From JAABVD01 sp965204545 (GTDB lineage: Bacteria; Verrucomicrobiota; Verrucomicrobiia; Opitutales; UBA2995), in the NCBI GenBank assembly GCA_965204545.1, contig CBDBFA010000003.1, positions 2,790,001 to 2,854,000 on the forward strand: DNA of 64,000 bases, in the 5' to 3' direction. Below, piece by piece: positions 1 to 7,768 of this stretch. How positions within the stretch are numbered: position 1 is the first letter of the stretch; every line of letters starts with the position of its first letter. Under the pieces are notes generated by a model that saw only the letters and a program-made list of their open reading frames with translations, was not told the origin of the DNA and did no database searches. The position numbers and the translations under genes are program-made.

Positions 1-549
1 GGGTAAGGGCGCCATGCGGTCCGCGATGAGGGTTGCGACTTCGTGGTAGGCTTCCATTACAGCCGGCGAAAGAAATAGGCCCTCCGGCATGGTATCGAAT
101 TCAGCATCAGAGCTGTCCACCGGGAAAGAGGCAGGCAAGTCGATCATCCGAATCCCAAAAAGATCGCGCACGGTATTGAGGTATTCATTGCGATTGAGAC
201 GGCGTATAGGGGTCCCACCCACGGATGCCCGTTGGTCTGCCGCCTCCATGGCTTCTTCAAATTGTGTGAGAAACGATTCCAGGGTTTCCGCGTCCGGGTG
301 TTTTTCAGCCTCCTCTTCCGGCATGTCCCCCAACTCCACATATTCGTAGACGAGGTCCCATTGTTCCCGGTGGTGTTTGTCAGTCAGATCCCAGGGGAGA
401 AGATCAATGCGGAAATCACCCTTGTCTTTTTCATTGCCGTGGCATTCGAAGCAATAGGTTTTGGTGAAAGCTGCAATTGGCTCAGGCATGTTTCCGTTCG
501 CGAAAATACATGCGAGCGAAAAAAGTACCGAGAATCTGAATACGGGCAT
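1..549 (-). CDS. DUF1592-type haem-binding protein, N-terminal part (truncated by window edge)
   Basis: This reading frame is open from an ATG at 549 to the window edge, 183 codons with no stop. Residues 1-19 look like a signal peptide. A CFECHG motif at residues 33-38 is a c-type haem attachment site (CxxCH) of the planctomycete-cytochrome type. At about residues 114-130 RLNRNEYLNTVRDLFG matches the DUF1587 segment that follows the haem domain in the DUF1592/1588/1585 family. These large exported proteins are known from Planctomycetes and Verrucomicrobia; their substrate is not established. It lies 149 bp downstream of a DUF1552 gene on the same strand, and the two families are usual partners. 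A complete homologue with the same motifs is at 38058. The C-terminal domains are outside the window. Confidence 0.85.
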   Translation of the reverse strand, partial: MPVFRFSVLFSLACIFANGNMPEPIAAFTKTYCFECHGNEKDKGDFRIDLLPWDLTDKHHREQWDLVYEYVELGDMPEEEAEKHPDAETLESFLTQFEEAMEAADQRASVGGTPIRRLNRNEYLNTVRDLFGIRMIDLPASFPVDSSDAEFDTMPEGLFLSPAVMEAYHEVATLIADRMAPLP

Positions 550-600
550 GTTGAATCTCAAAGCGGCACGGTCGGTCGTCTTTAAAAAGAGATGCCTGTC

Positions 601-656
601 GGGGTCAGTCGTTGATTTTTGACATGTCCCCATGTTGAAAATAAATGACTGACCCC
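601..656. repeat. 56-bp palindrome, REP-like element
   Basis: Two 26-bp arms, perfect for the outer 10 bases (GGGGTCAGTC at 601-610 and GACTGACCCC at 647-656), pair with four mismatches around a 4-base loop. Most mismatches become G-U pairs in RNA. It sits between the DUF1552 gene and the downstream DUF1592-type gene, so it could act as an RNA-stabilising or attenuating hairpin. Elements of this shape are moved by REP-associated Y1 transposases, and a remnant resembling the end of one lies at 30197-30556. That link is inference. Confidence 0.6.
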
Positions 657-697
657 TTTGGTCTTCCCCTTTGTGCCGATTCGGTGAGGGATGTCGG

Positions 698-1996
698 TTA
701 TAGCAAGGCCGCATTCAGATTGGATTGACTGGTCGCAAATCGCTCGAATTCAAATCCTAGCTTTTGCAAAACCGTAACGTACAGGTCACAGGCCATTTCG
801 TTTTTGTTCACTTGGTCTTCTCCGCAAGAGAGATGCCTTTGGTGTTTGTAGCCGCCTCCAGCGATCATCAATGGAAAGTCGACGCGTCTGTGTTTAGAGG
901 CGTCGGCCATAGCGCTTCCGATAAGCAGAGTGGTGTTGTCCAGCATGCTGCCTCCATCGACATCGGTTGTATCCTTGAGCGTTTTCATGAACCTGGCCGC
1001 ACCCATCATGTGAGCGGTCTCAATGGCAACCAGATCATCCACTTTGTTCTGTTTGTTTCCATGGTGGGAAATATTATGGTAGCCGTTGGCCATGAGGTTT
1101 CCGTTGAGCATAAGTGCGCCATCGGCGAGAGGAATGGTGAGAGAAAATACCCGGCAGGCATCATTCTTGATCGCGAGGGCCATGAGATCCCACATGAGGT
1201 CCTCGTTTTGAATCATCATCGAGTGAGCGACGTTCTCATTGGCGGGGAGTGAGAAATTTGGATCCGGTTTGCCATAGGGTTTATCGAGCCAATCTCTACG
1301 GCGGGCCAGTTTCTTTTCCACATCGCGAACCGAGGTAAAATATTCATCGAGTTTGGCCTGATCCTCGTGGTCGATGCGCAAATTGAGCCGTTTGGCGTCT
1401 CCGGTGACCTCGTCGAGAAGGCTGCGCCCCGATTCGAGCAGATACTGCTGGCGTTTCATGCTGGCGGCGTCACCTCCAAAGACTTTGGAATACAATACGC
1501 TGGGTCGAATAATGGGTGGTAGTGGGATGCCGTTTTGATTGAGTGACATGGGAGCATTGAACCGCTGCTCGCCCGCGCAAAGTTGAAGGGATTCGTAACG
1601 GGTATCGGCTCCCAGTTCAGGGGCTGCAAATTGGTCCAGTGATATGCTGCGAAGAACCTGGCCAGTGAACAGGGTATAGACCAGGGCATGTCCATTCCCG
1701 GTCGGGCCTTTGTGATCCAGCCCGGAAATCGTGGTGAGTTTATCTCCCACACCCAGGCGGTCGAAGGGTATCAGCAGGCGGGCGTCATTGCTATTGGCGA
1801 AGAAAGCAGGTTTGTACCATCCCAATTGAGTTCCAACGCAGACGAGCCTTTTGGGAGCGCTTGTTTTTGCTGCTTTGGAGATGGAGGGCAGGAAAGGGAG
1901 TGCAATGATTCCCGCCAGTGCCTGCGACGAGGAACTCAGGAAGTTCCGGCGATTCATCAGGGTAGGTTTCATGGAAATTGAAAGGTTCAATTCCAT
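698..1996 (-). CDS. DUF1552 domain-containing exported protein
   Basis: This is a 432-residue protein of the DUF1552 family, which includes the motif HxxSHH, seen here as HNISHH in the second half. The N-terminus carries a twin-arginine signal (NRRNFLSSSSQALAG) starting at the third methionine, so the true start may be the internal ATG about 14 codons in; no clear ribosome site separates the candidates. The family is found beside DUF1592 haem proteins in Planctomycetes and Verrucomicrobia and is thought to be exported; its reaction is unknown. The partner DUF1592-type gene follows at 549. Here DUF1552 comes first, while in the second pair (38058-42099) it comes last. A homologue with clear similarity is the gene at 40792. 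Confidence 0.9.
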   Translation of the reverse strand: MELNLSISMKPTLMNRRNFLSSSSQALAGIIALPFLPSISKAAKTSAPKRLVCVGTQLGWYKPAFFANSNDARLLIPFDRLGVGDKLTTISGLDHKGPTGNGHALVYTLFTGQVLRSISLDQFAAPELGADTRYESLQLCAGEQRFNAPMSLNQNGIPLPPIIRPSVLYSKVFGGDAASMKRQQYLLESGRSLLDEVTGDAKRLNLRIDHEDQAKLDEYFTSVRDVEKKLARRRDWLDKPYGKPDPNFSLPANENVAHSMMIQNEDLMWDLMALAIKNDACRVFSLTIPLADGALMLNGNLMANGYHNISHHGNKQNKVDDLVAIETAHMMGAARFMKTLKDTTDVDGGSMLDNTTLLIGSAMADASKHRRVDFPLMIAGGGYKHQRHLSCGEDQVNKNEMACDLYVTVLQKLGFEFERFATSQSNLNAALL

Positions 1997-2039
1997 TATG
2001 TCCGCAAAAGGTGCGAATTGGGAAGAAGATTAACCACAA

Positions 2040-2900
2040 GGGCGCTGAAGCGCCAATTAGGAATGAGGAATTAGGAATGAGGAATGGGGGAGAAGGGAAT
2101 GATGGAGTGGGGGAGTTATGGAGTGGAGAAAAGAGAAACCACGGATTACACGGATGAGCACAGATTTAAAAACGGAGGGGGGACATTCCTGTCCCCCTTG
2201 TATTGCGGGGTTTGGGGTGTCCCCATGTAGGAGCGGGTTTATCCCGCGATTGCTTGGAGGTCGTTCGTTGGGATCGCGGCGTAAAGCCGCTCCTACAGTT
2301 TGAAGAGACAGGACGACGGTCGGGGTCACGAACAGGGATCCAACATCTGGCTATTACGCCAACGGCGTTAAACTCCAAAGCCCAGTGTCGCGTAGCGCAC
2401 GCTGGGTTACCGATCACCCCTATGATCGAACCCCAACGGGGTTCCACAAAAGGCCCGAGGGCGCCAATGAAGAATTAAGAATTAGGAATGAGGAATTTTG
2501 TGTTTTTTGTGCTCTTTTGTGGCTATTTACCCAAAATCTCTCCTCTCTCTGTGCTCTCGGTGTCCTCTGTGATTTTTTCTTATCCTGACTATCCTGTTCA
2601 TCCATGTTTTTACCTCAGAATCTTGGCGACCTTGGCGATCTTTGCGAGAGGCCCTCTCGTTTTTCATCCTTCATCCTTTTCTCCCCCCTCCCTCTGTGTC
2701 CTCTGCGCCCTCTGTGGTTATTTTTCTTCTCCCCTTTGCGGCCCTTCGCGTTCTTTGCGAGAGTCAATATTGGCGTCTTCCTGGTTACTTGCTTGATTTC
2801 GTTGGTCGGTTGAGCGAAATTGTTTATGTCAAACCTACCCCATGTAGGAGGTGCATTAGGGCGCGATTCACAGTCGCGCCCCGTTTTTTCCAGGCAGCGT
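2040..2900. repeat. Intergenic mosaic of dispersed repeat modules (block 1)
   Basis: No gene is seen here. The stretch is a patchwork of modules that recur in other gaps: a GAATTAGGAATGAGG run (2049-2090), CCACGGATTACACGGATG (2138-2167), a GGGGACATTCCTGTCCCC hairpin (about 2178-2196), TAGGAGCGGGTTTATCCCGC (2228-2247), the 105-bp unit listed separately, then in reverse orientation the CACAGAG-heptad module (2540-2575 and 2692-2725) and the ATCCTGTTCATCCATG module (near 2594). The open frames in it are by-products of the repeats. Confidence 0.75.
2344..2448. repeat. 105-bp dispersed repeat, copy A
   Basis: The unit from CATCTGGCTATTACGCC to GGGGTTCCACA recurs at 49547-49651 in the same orientation with 102 of 105 positions identical. 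The three differences are in two short spots. It holds internal complementary stretches (for example AACGGGGTT), and both copies are followed by a GGCGCC-type hairpin and an AATTAGGAATGAGG run. It has no recognisable coding function. Confidence 0.85.
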
Positions 2901-2995
2901 ATTCACGGTGAAGCTGTAGACGGCGGTTAAGCCACTTCAAATTCCGGCGTTGGGAGATTCAGCTCAGCAGATTGTTTCAAAAGGAATTGTTCAAT

Positions 2996-3220
2996 TTATT
3001 TTGCTTTGAGGAACACTTCTACCGTCAATCCAATATCCTTTGCAATCTGTCGCAAAAGGACCGGAGAAATATCTCTTCCTTTATGGAATGGAACAGTCGT
3101 TGCCCTGCCGTCCGCATGACGATACTGCTTATGTGATCCCCTCTGGCGCACTTCCCGGAATTGCAACTTCTCAAGCAATCGGACTACTTCCTGAGGTTTG
3201 AGTATCGGTGTTTTTGGCAA
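2996..3220 (-). CDS. hicA: HicA-family toxin (mRNA interferase)
   Basis: This 74-residue protein is a full-length HicA/YcfA-like toxin. The core RQRGSHKQYRH, with the catalytic histidine in the GSHKQY motif, and the downstream TTVPFHKGRDISPVLLRQIAKDIGL stretch (here residues about 41-65) are the family signature. HicA cleaves mRNA when it is not held by HicB. It lies 49 bp downstream of a HicB-like gene on the same strand, so the order is antitoxin first. Repeat-rich DNA flanks the pair on both sides. Confidence 0.88.
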   Translation of the reverse strand: MPKTPILKPQEVVRLLEKLQFREVRQRGSHKQYRHADGRATTVPFHKGRDISPVLLRQIAKDIGLTVEVFLKAK

Positions 3221-3269
3221 AATCTATTAAAGCCGACAAACCCGGTCGATAGGAGGATTAAACCATATG

Positions 3270-3479
3270 TTATTGAGGGGCGGCAATCTGTTGAATGCCG
3301 ACAAACTCGGTTTCCAAATTCGGATTCCCGTCCTCGAGAAGCATGGAGGTCACTTCTTTAAGGTTCCTGTTCAGCTCATCCAAGGTCTCCCCCTGGGAAT
3401 GAGCGCCAGCAAAACCGGGCACATAACCCACATAGAGCCCCGTATCCTTACAACGCTCCACTATAGCTGTGTATTCCAT
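3270..3479 (-). CDS. hicB: HicB-family antitoxin
   Basis: This protein of about 69 residues matches the partial RNase-H-like fold of HicB antitoxins: MEYTAIVERCKDTGLYVGYVPGFAGAHS with the usual TLDELNRNLKEV helix. The ATG at 3479 is preferred because GAGGGG lies about 10 bases upstream; an in-frame GTG six codons earlier overlaps that site. There is no C-terminal DNA-binding domain, so this is the short HicB form. It is the antitoxin partner of the HicA gene that follows. Confidence 0.85.
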   Translation of the reverse strand: MEYTAIVERCKDTGLYVGYVPGFAGAHSQGETLDELNRNLKEVTSMLLEDGNPNLETEFVGIQQIAAPQ

Positions 3480-3550
3480 TATTTCTTCGCCCCTCACTTA
3501 AAGTTGAAAGAACATTAGCACTGCTTCAAATCAAGGTTACCTTCTCGCCT

Positions 3551-3619
3551 CCAGGTTGAATGGTGCCTGACAGCGGCTAGCCACCGGCTGTTTGCGGGTT
3601 CGATTCCCACCATCTCCAC
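3551..3619 (+). other. Possible tRNA or tmRNA 3'-end fragment (integration scar)
   Basis: GCGGGTTCGATTCCCAC (3594-3610) reads as a T-arm, followed by CATCTCC and A, which would be the 3' side of an acceptor stem. A CAGC...GCTG stem precedes it, as in the variable arm of a tRNA-Ser or the end of tmRNA. No matching 5' half is present, and one T-stem pair is broken. Such 3' fragments are left when islands integrate into tRNA or ssrA genes. This is a guess from shape only. Confidence 0.35.
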
Positions 3620-3689
3620 GCTTTTTGTCAAGCAGGAAACCGCAATCGATTTCTTGGTGCCTTACTTGGTGCGGTCTTTGTGGCCTCTA

Positions 3690-4290
3690 TGGTTTTTGTC
3701 CTCCCAGCATCCAGCATCGAGGAATGACCTCTCGCAAAGCTCGCTGAGAAACGCTAAGAAATCCGGCTATGCCGGAACAGGAATTAACGGAGGGGGGACA
3801 TTCCTGCCTGCCACGCCGTAGACCCTTGGCGAAGGCGGGCCTGCCACGCCGGGAGGAGGGTCCCCCATTTCCTGTTGGCACGAAGTGCCATCCTGTTGCC
3901 GTAGGCATCCAGTCACGAAGTGACGATGTTAAATAAATTTCAAACAACGCTCCTTCCAGTCGCTTGATCCGGCTATGCCGGAACAGGATCGCTTCGCGAA
4001 CAGGATGAGGAGGCAGATTTAGCCACAAAAAGCGCAAATGACTCAAAAGGGTAGGGCAGGAGGCGCCGGGGACGCCAATGTGGAATGAGGGAGTCATGGA
4101 ATGTTGGAGAGAAGGTCGGCGGAGAGGTTGGCTACGGAATATCCAAATCCTGTGCATCCTGTTCATCCATGTTTTTTTCCTCAAAATCTTCGCGAACTTG
4201 GCGTGCTTTGCGGGAGGCCATTCTGGAAATAGCCACAAAAGGCACAATAAACACAAAATTCCTCATTCGCGCCCCTTGGCGCGCCTAACC
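3690..4290. repeat. Intergenic mosaic of dispersed repeat modules (block 2)
   Basis: No gene. In order: CTCTCGCAAAGCTCGCTGAG module (3729-3800), the double-hairpin module (3871-3934) with stems GGCAC/GTGCC at 3877-3889 and GTCAC/GTGAC at 3912-3924, the CTCCTTCCAGTCGCTTGATC module (3944-4006) with the CCGGC-tat-GCCGG hairpin, then ATCCTGTTCATCCATG and related pieces up to the mntA gene. This copy carries stem variants that differ from most other copies by paired changes. Confidence 0.8.
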
Positions 4291-4351
4291 TGCTGGGGCT
4301 TCGATGAGAATGCTTTCTTGACGATTATCCCAGCTTAACTACCTTGAGCCT

Positions 4352-4660
4352 GTGAAATCGCGAAAGGAGAGTTTTCTCAACCTTGTCGCTCAGGAATCCG
4401 ACTATCTAAAGCGCCTTGGGGTTAAGGAAATTGGTTTGTATGGCTCGGTTGTGCGGGGTGAGGACAGTGCTGGGAGCGACATAGATATCCTTGTTGTGTT
4501 TGAAAAGCATAGTAAGAATTTCAAGAATTTCATCGCTTTGATCGATTTCCTGGAAGACCGGTTGGGTTGTTCGGTGGATCTTGTGACCCGCGAAAGCCTG
4601 AGTCCTTATCTGGGACCCCATATTTTGGATGAGGTAGAATATGTCCCGCTTGCCTCTTGA
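4352..4660 (+). CDS. mntA: MntA-like nucleotidyltransferase antitoxin
   Basis: This is a 102-residue minimal nucleotidyltransferase starting at a GTG. The motif GSVVRGEDSAGSDIDILV, with the GS and the D-x-D metal ligands, is the active site of the MNT family. In MntA/HepT systems this enzyme transfers AMP units to the HepT toxin and so silences it. The next gene is a HepT homologue and overlaps it by 20 bp, which indicates translational coupling. It is flanked on both sides by the dispersed repeat modules. Confidence 0.88.
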   Translation: MKSRKESFLNLVAQESDYLKRLGVKEIGLYGSVVRGEDSAGSDIDILVVFEKHSKNFKNFIALIDFLEDRLGCSVDLVTRESLSPYLGPHILDEVEYVPLAS

Positions 4661-4997
4661 GTATTTACGCCATATTGCCGACGAACTCGAATTTCTTGCC
4701 GGTATTTACGCTGAGAATGAAGAAGAAGCACTTTCACGCGAAGGAATCCTTCAACGTGCGGTAGCACGAAGTTTTGAGATTATTGGAGAGGCAACGAAAC
4801 GCTTAGGAAAAGACTTCTGTGATAAATATCCCGAAGTTCCATGGTCTGAAATGGCCAAGTTGAGAGATAAGCTCATACACCATTATTTTGGGATCGATTA
4901 TAGCCTCGTCTGGAACGTGATTGAGGAAGAGGTGCCAAAACTGCGACATCAGATTTTGGAGGTTATGGAAAGAGAATCAGCGACGCTGGAGGATTAG
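4641..4997 (+). CDS. hepT: HepT-like HEPN toxin (DUF86)
   Basis: This 118-residue protein belongs to the DUF86/HepT family. The HEPN RNase motif R-x4-6-H is seen in RDKLIHHYFGID at about residues 82-93, including the tyrosine that is AMPylated by MntA in studied systems. The helix GILQRAVARSFEIIGEATKRL is also family-typical. It overlaps the mntA gene by 20 bp and is expressed with it. The expected role is an RNA-cutting toxin kept inactive by the partner. Confidence 0.88.
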   Translation: MSRLPLEYLRHIADELEFLAGIYAENEEEALSREGILQRAVARSFEIIGEATKRLGKDFCDKYPEVPWSEMAKLRDKLIHHYFGIDYSLVWNVIEEEVPKLRHQILEVMERESATLED

Positions 4998-4999
4998 CC

Positions 5000-5335
5000 A
5001 CCGCTATTCACCTGAAATCCTGGATAGGTAAAATAGCCACAAAAGGCACAAAAGGCTCAAATGGGGAGAAGGAATTAACCACAGAGGGCACGGAGGACAC
5101 AGAGAAGGAGGCGCCGATGGCGCCAATTAGGAATGAGGAATGAGGAATTGAACATGGATGAACAGGATGGAAGGGATTTTTTAAACAACGCTCCTTACAG
5201 TCGCTTGATCCGGCTTTGCCGGAACAGGATCGCTTCGCGAACAGGATGTGGAGGAAGGAATAGCCGCAAAAAAGCACATCCGCCTTCGCCGAAGGTCTAC
5301 GGCGTGACAGGAAAGGCCCAAAAGGGTAGGGGAGC
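5000..5335. repeat. Intergenic mosaic of dispersed repeat modules (block 3)
   Basis: No gene. It holds the CACAGAG-heptad module (5071-5106), a GGCGCCGATGGCGCC hairpin with AATTAGGAATGAGG (5110-5150), GAACATGGATGAACAGGATG (5150-5169), the CTCCTTACAGTCGCTTGATC module (5184-5246) with a CCGGC-ttt-GCCGG loop variant, and the CATCCGCCTTCGCC...CTACGGCGTGAC module (about 5278-5310). Confidence 0.8.
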
Positions 5336-5337
5336 GT

Positions 5338-5922
5338 TTAAAATTTACAGACCCTCCATACATGAGCCCGATAATCCTCTTTATTCATAAAATGTGCGTA
5401 ATGATAGATTTTTAGGATATTAAATTCGTTTTTCAGGTTTCTTTTGAGGACCTTGAAGGTGGCGTTCCCAAACGCAATCAAGGTTGGATTGTTTGCGCCT
5501 ATATCCATCATTTCCTGGCGAAATCTATCGACGTTTTGTCGTTCAATTTCTTCGTTTTCCCGCAAAAATTTTTCGACTTTTCCAGAATTTATTTCCTCAA
5601 GATCCTTGATGATGTCCGTCATGTACCCTCCCCAATAAGGGGAAATTTTAAAGGCATATCTAATTTTAAAATCGGTTGCGTGAGGATTGCTGCTATGAAA
5701 ATTTGACAAAGGTTTTTTAATTTCACCTTTGGAGATATTCAGCCCAACAAAAACCACATTTGGATTTAATATAAACAATAGATTGCTCTTTATTGCCGGG
5801 TCCAGGACGTTTAAATCATCTATCTTGCTCGTTGGCGTATCTTCCTGATTTGCCCATACGGCCCAACTTCCGTAACAGCCATACTTTTCTTTGATACAAT
5901 TGAATTTATCCAAGGTAATCAT
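5338..5922 (-). CDS. Conserved hypothetical protein, possibly uracil-DNA-glycosylase-like
   Basis: The product has 194 residues if it starts at the ATG at 5922, which has GGAG seven bases upstream; a longer start at 5961 lacks this. Visible blocks are YGCYGSWAVW near the N-terminus, a strand NPNVVFVGLNIS, a YWGGYMTDIIKD stretch, PTLIAFGNATFKVL and a late KIYHYAHFMNKEDYR. The arrangement of hydrophobic strand plus GLN and a late H-x-A-H-like segment recalls uracil-DNA-glycosylase-like folds, but I do not recognise a specific family. It lies alone between repeat blocks, near toxin-antitoxin genes. Confidence 0.7.
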   Translation of the reverse strand: MITLDKFNCIKEKYGCYGSWAVWANQEDTPTSKIDDLNVLDPAIKSNLLFILNPNVVFVGLNISKGEIKKPLSNFHSSNPHATDFKIRYAFKISPYWGGYMTDIIKDLEEINSGKVEKFLRENEEIERQNVDRFRQEMMDIGANNPTLIAFGNATFKVLKRNLKNEFNILKIYHYAHFMNKEDYRAHVWRVCKF

Positions 5923-5984
5923 TGCACTTCTCCAAAAAAGGATTGAAGGGTTTTTTGGCAAACTCGCTTGGACTTAGCAAGCCC

Positions 5985-6232
5985 GAGGATCAATTTTGGC
6001 CTGTTGGCGATTGCGGATTGCACGGATAGGCACGAATGAGAGGAGGCGCTGAAAGCTTTCAGGGCTTCTCCCACTCTCTTCGCGTTTCTCAGCGCTCTTT
6101 GCGAGAGTCAATTTCTCTCCTCTCTCTGTGCTCTCGGTGTCCTCTGTGGTTTTTCTTATCCTGTGCATCCTGTTCATCCATGTTTTTTCTTCAGAATCTC
6201 TGCGCTCTTGGCGAGAGGACTTCTTAGCCCCC
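5985..6232. repeat. Intergenic mosaic of dispersed repeat modules (block 4)
   Basis: No gene. Contains the GGATTGCACGGATAGGCACG module, then in reverse orientation CTCTCTGTGCTCTCGGTGTC with CTCTGTGG (about 6120-6150) and ATCCTGTTCATCCATG (near 6168-6183). It marks the left limit of the repeat-free defence island. Confidence 0.7.
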
Positions 6233-6622
6233 TCTGGTTCAACCCCATATGTAGGGGGAAGTTTTTAATTGTGACACCATATCTTGTTTCATAAGCGGGA
6301 CACAGTGACACATCGGGGATTTCTGAGTGGAAATATCACTGAATCCGGATACGGCTGTGAAATAGTTAGTTCTCTAACGCTTCCTGTTGCCAGTCAGGTG
6401 GTTAAGTGAACTGAAGGGTTCCTGAACCTGGAAGTTCGACTACATGGCACGATCTTTGCGAAAGGATCGTCCTTATTTTTGAAGCCCCGTAAACCAACTT
6501 ATCAAATACAAGTTTCTTTTGAGTTTGTCTAGTTATCGTTACAATTGCCAAAGCACTAAATTTGAAACCGGACCATATTATTTTAACCGGTCAAGGGTGT
6601 ATGGCGAACTAGAGGACAAGCC
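6233..6622. other. Gene-free stretch upstream of the SIR2-HerA genes
   Basis: About 390 bp without a supportable gene. It includes a short hairpin followed by TTATTTTT (6449-6480) and an imperfect TGTGACACC/GGACACAGTGACAC pair near 6270-6315. It presumably holds the promoter of the SIR2-HerA operon; I see no confident -35/-10 pair. Confidence 0.5.
6449..6480 (+). terminator. Terminator-like hairpin
   Basis: ACGATC-TTT and AAAG-GATCGT pair around GCG, with one bulged base, and the hairpin is followed by CCTTATTTTT. There is no gene upstream on this strand for it to end, so it may insulate the defence operon or be a remnant. Confidence 0.3.
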
Positions 6623-7768
6623 ATGACAGCACAGGACGACCTCTCTGTTCTCCGCAAAAAGCCCTTTTCCGATGTAGTCGAGAAATTCGAAGACCTCCTG
6701 GTACAGGGTGGCCGAGCATTCTTGATCGGGGCTGGTTGTAGCAAGTGCGCGGGACTTCCCCTGACCACTGAACTCACGAAAATGACTCTTGAGAGTTGTA
6801 TTCTCGATGAAACCAGCAAGGCGATTCTTGTGGCTATAAAGGACCTCTTCGATGGAGCCTCAAATTCTCAAATTGAAGACTACCTGAGCGAATTGGTGGA
6901 CTTACTGGCAATAACCGACCGTCGAGCTAAACGCAGAGCTTTGCAAGTGGACGTAGAACTAGGTGGTAAATCGTATTCGAGTCCGCAACTCCGGAAGGCG
7001 GCCGAGCAAATCAAAAAAAGCATTTCCGATGCCATCGACAAAACAATCGAGATCGATACCCATCGAGCATTTGTGCGTGCTGTGCATCAACCCATCCGCG
7101 TCGGCAAAGCTTTCCCAAGTTCGAAAGTTGACTATTTAGTACTTAATTACGACACCCTAATCGAGGGTGCCTTAGCGGTCGAGTGCATCCCTTTCTCTGA
7201 TGGAATTGAAGGGGGCGTTACGGGATGGTGGAATCCAGAGACATTTGAACGTGATGGCTTGTCCGCGCGCGTTTTTAAGCTCCATGGATCTGTGGACTGG
7301 TGTGAAGTAGCCGATGATTCACTCCCCAGGCGAATAGCACCGAACCTGGATCAAGCGGTGCAGAATCGGCGAATCTTGATCTGGCCAGCATCCACGAAAT
7401 ATCGCGAAACACAGTTGGACCCCTTCGCGCAATTAACAGATCAAGCACGTCAGGTCATCCGTCCTGATAGTGGCTCTCAGCGTGTACTGGTCATATGCGG
7501 TTACGGGTTCGGTGATGCACACATTAACATCGAAATCGACAGAGCGTTGCGCGAGTCTTCTGGGGACTTGACGGTGATCGCATTCACAAGCGAGGAGAAA
7601 CCGACCGGCCAATTAATGAAATGGAATCAGGCTGAGGAGATTCAGGAGCAAGTATTAATTTTTGCAAAACGAGGTTTCTTTCATGGTACAACCACTCACC
7701 CCGCAAGTGAGGACCTACCGTGGTGGAAATTTGAGAACATCGTACGGTTGCTTAGAGGCGAGAGATGA
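6623..7768 (+). CDS. SIR2-domain NADase, SIR2-HerA antiphage system
   Basis: This 381-residue protein has the SIR2 (NAD-binding) motifs in order: LIGAGCSKCAG at about residues 34-44, VLNYDTLIEGAL near 172-183 with the catalytic-type asparagine, VFKLHGSVDW near 216-225 with the histidine, and VICGYGFGDAHIN near 289-301. In defence SIR2 proteins these residues deplete cellular NAD+ after phage infection. The next gene is a HerA-type ATPase that starts at an ATG overlapping this stop codon (ATGA), so the two are translationally coupled. The pair matches the known two-gene SIR2-HerA system, in which the two proteins form a large complex. It is the first operon of the defence island. Confidence 0.9.
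   Translation: MTAQDDLSVLRKKPFSDVVEKFEDLLVQGGRAFLIGAGCSKCAGLPLTTELTKMTLESCILDETSKAILVAIKDLFDGASNSQIEDYLSELVDLLAITDRRAKRRALQVDVELGGKSYSSPQLRKAAEQIKKSISDAIDKTIEIDTHRAFVRAVHQPIRVGKAFPSSKVDYLVLNYDTLIEGALAVECIPFSDGIEGGVTGWWNPETFERDGLSARVFKLHGSVDWCEVADDSLPRRIAPNLDQAVQNRRILIWPASTKYRETQLDPFAQLTDQARQVIRPDSGSQRVLVICGYGFGDAHINIEIDRALRESSGDLTVIAFTSEEKPTGQLMKWNQAEEIQEQVLIFAKRGFFHGTTTHPASEDLPWWKFENIVRLLRGER

Noticed and set aside
3687..4256. Long minus-strand frame of 189 codons
   Set aside because: It lies wholly in repeat modules; similar peptides (SRIKRLEGAL, TGWSYAPTG) appear from every copy. No ribosome site or family.
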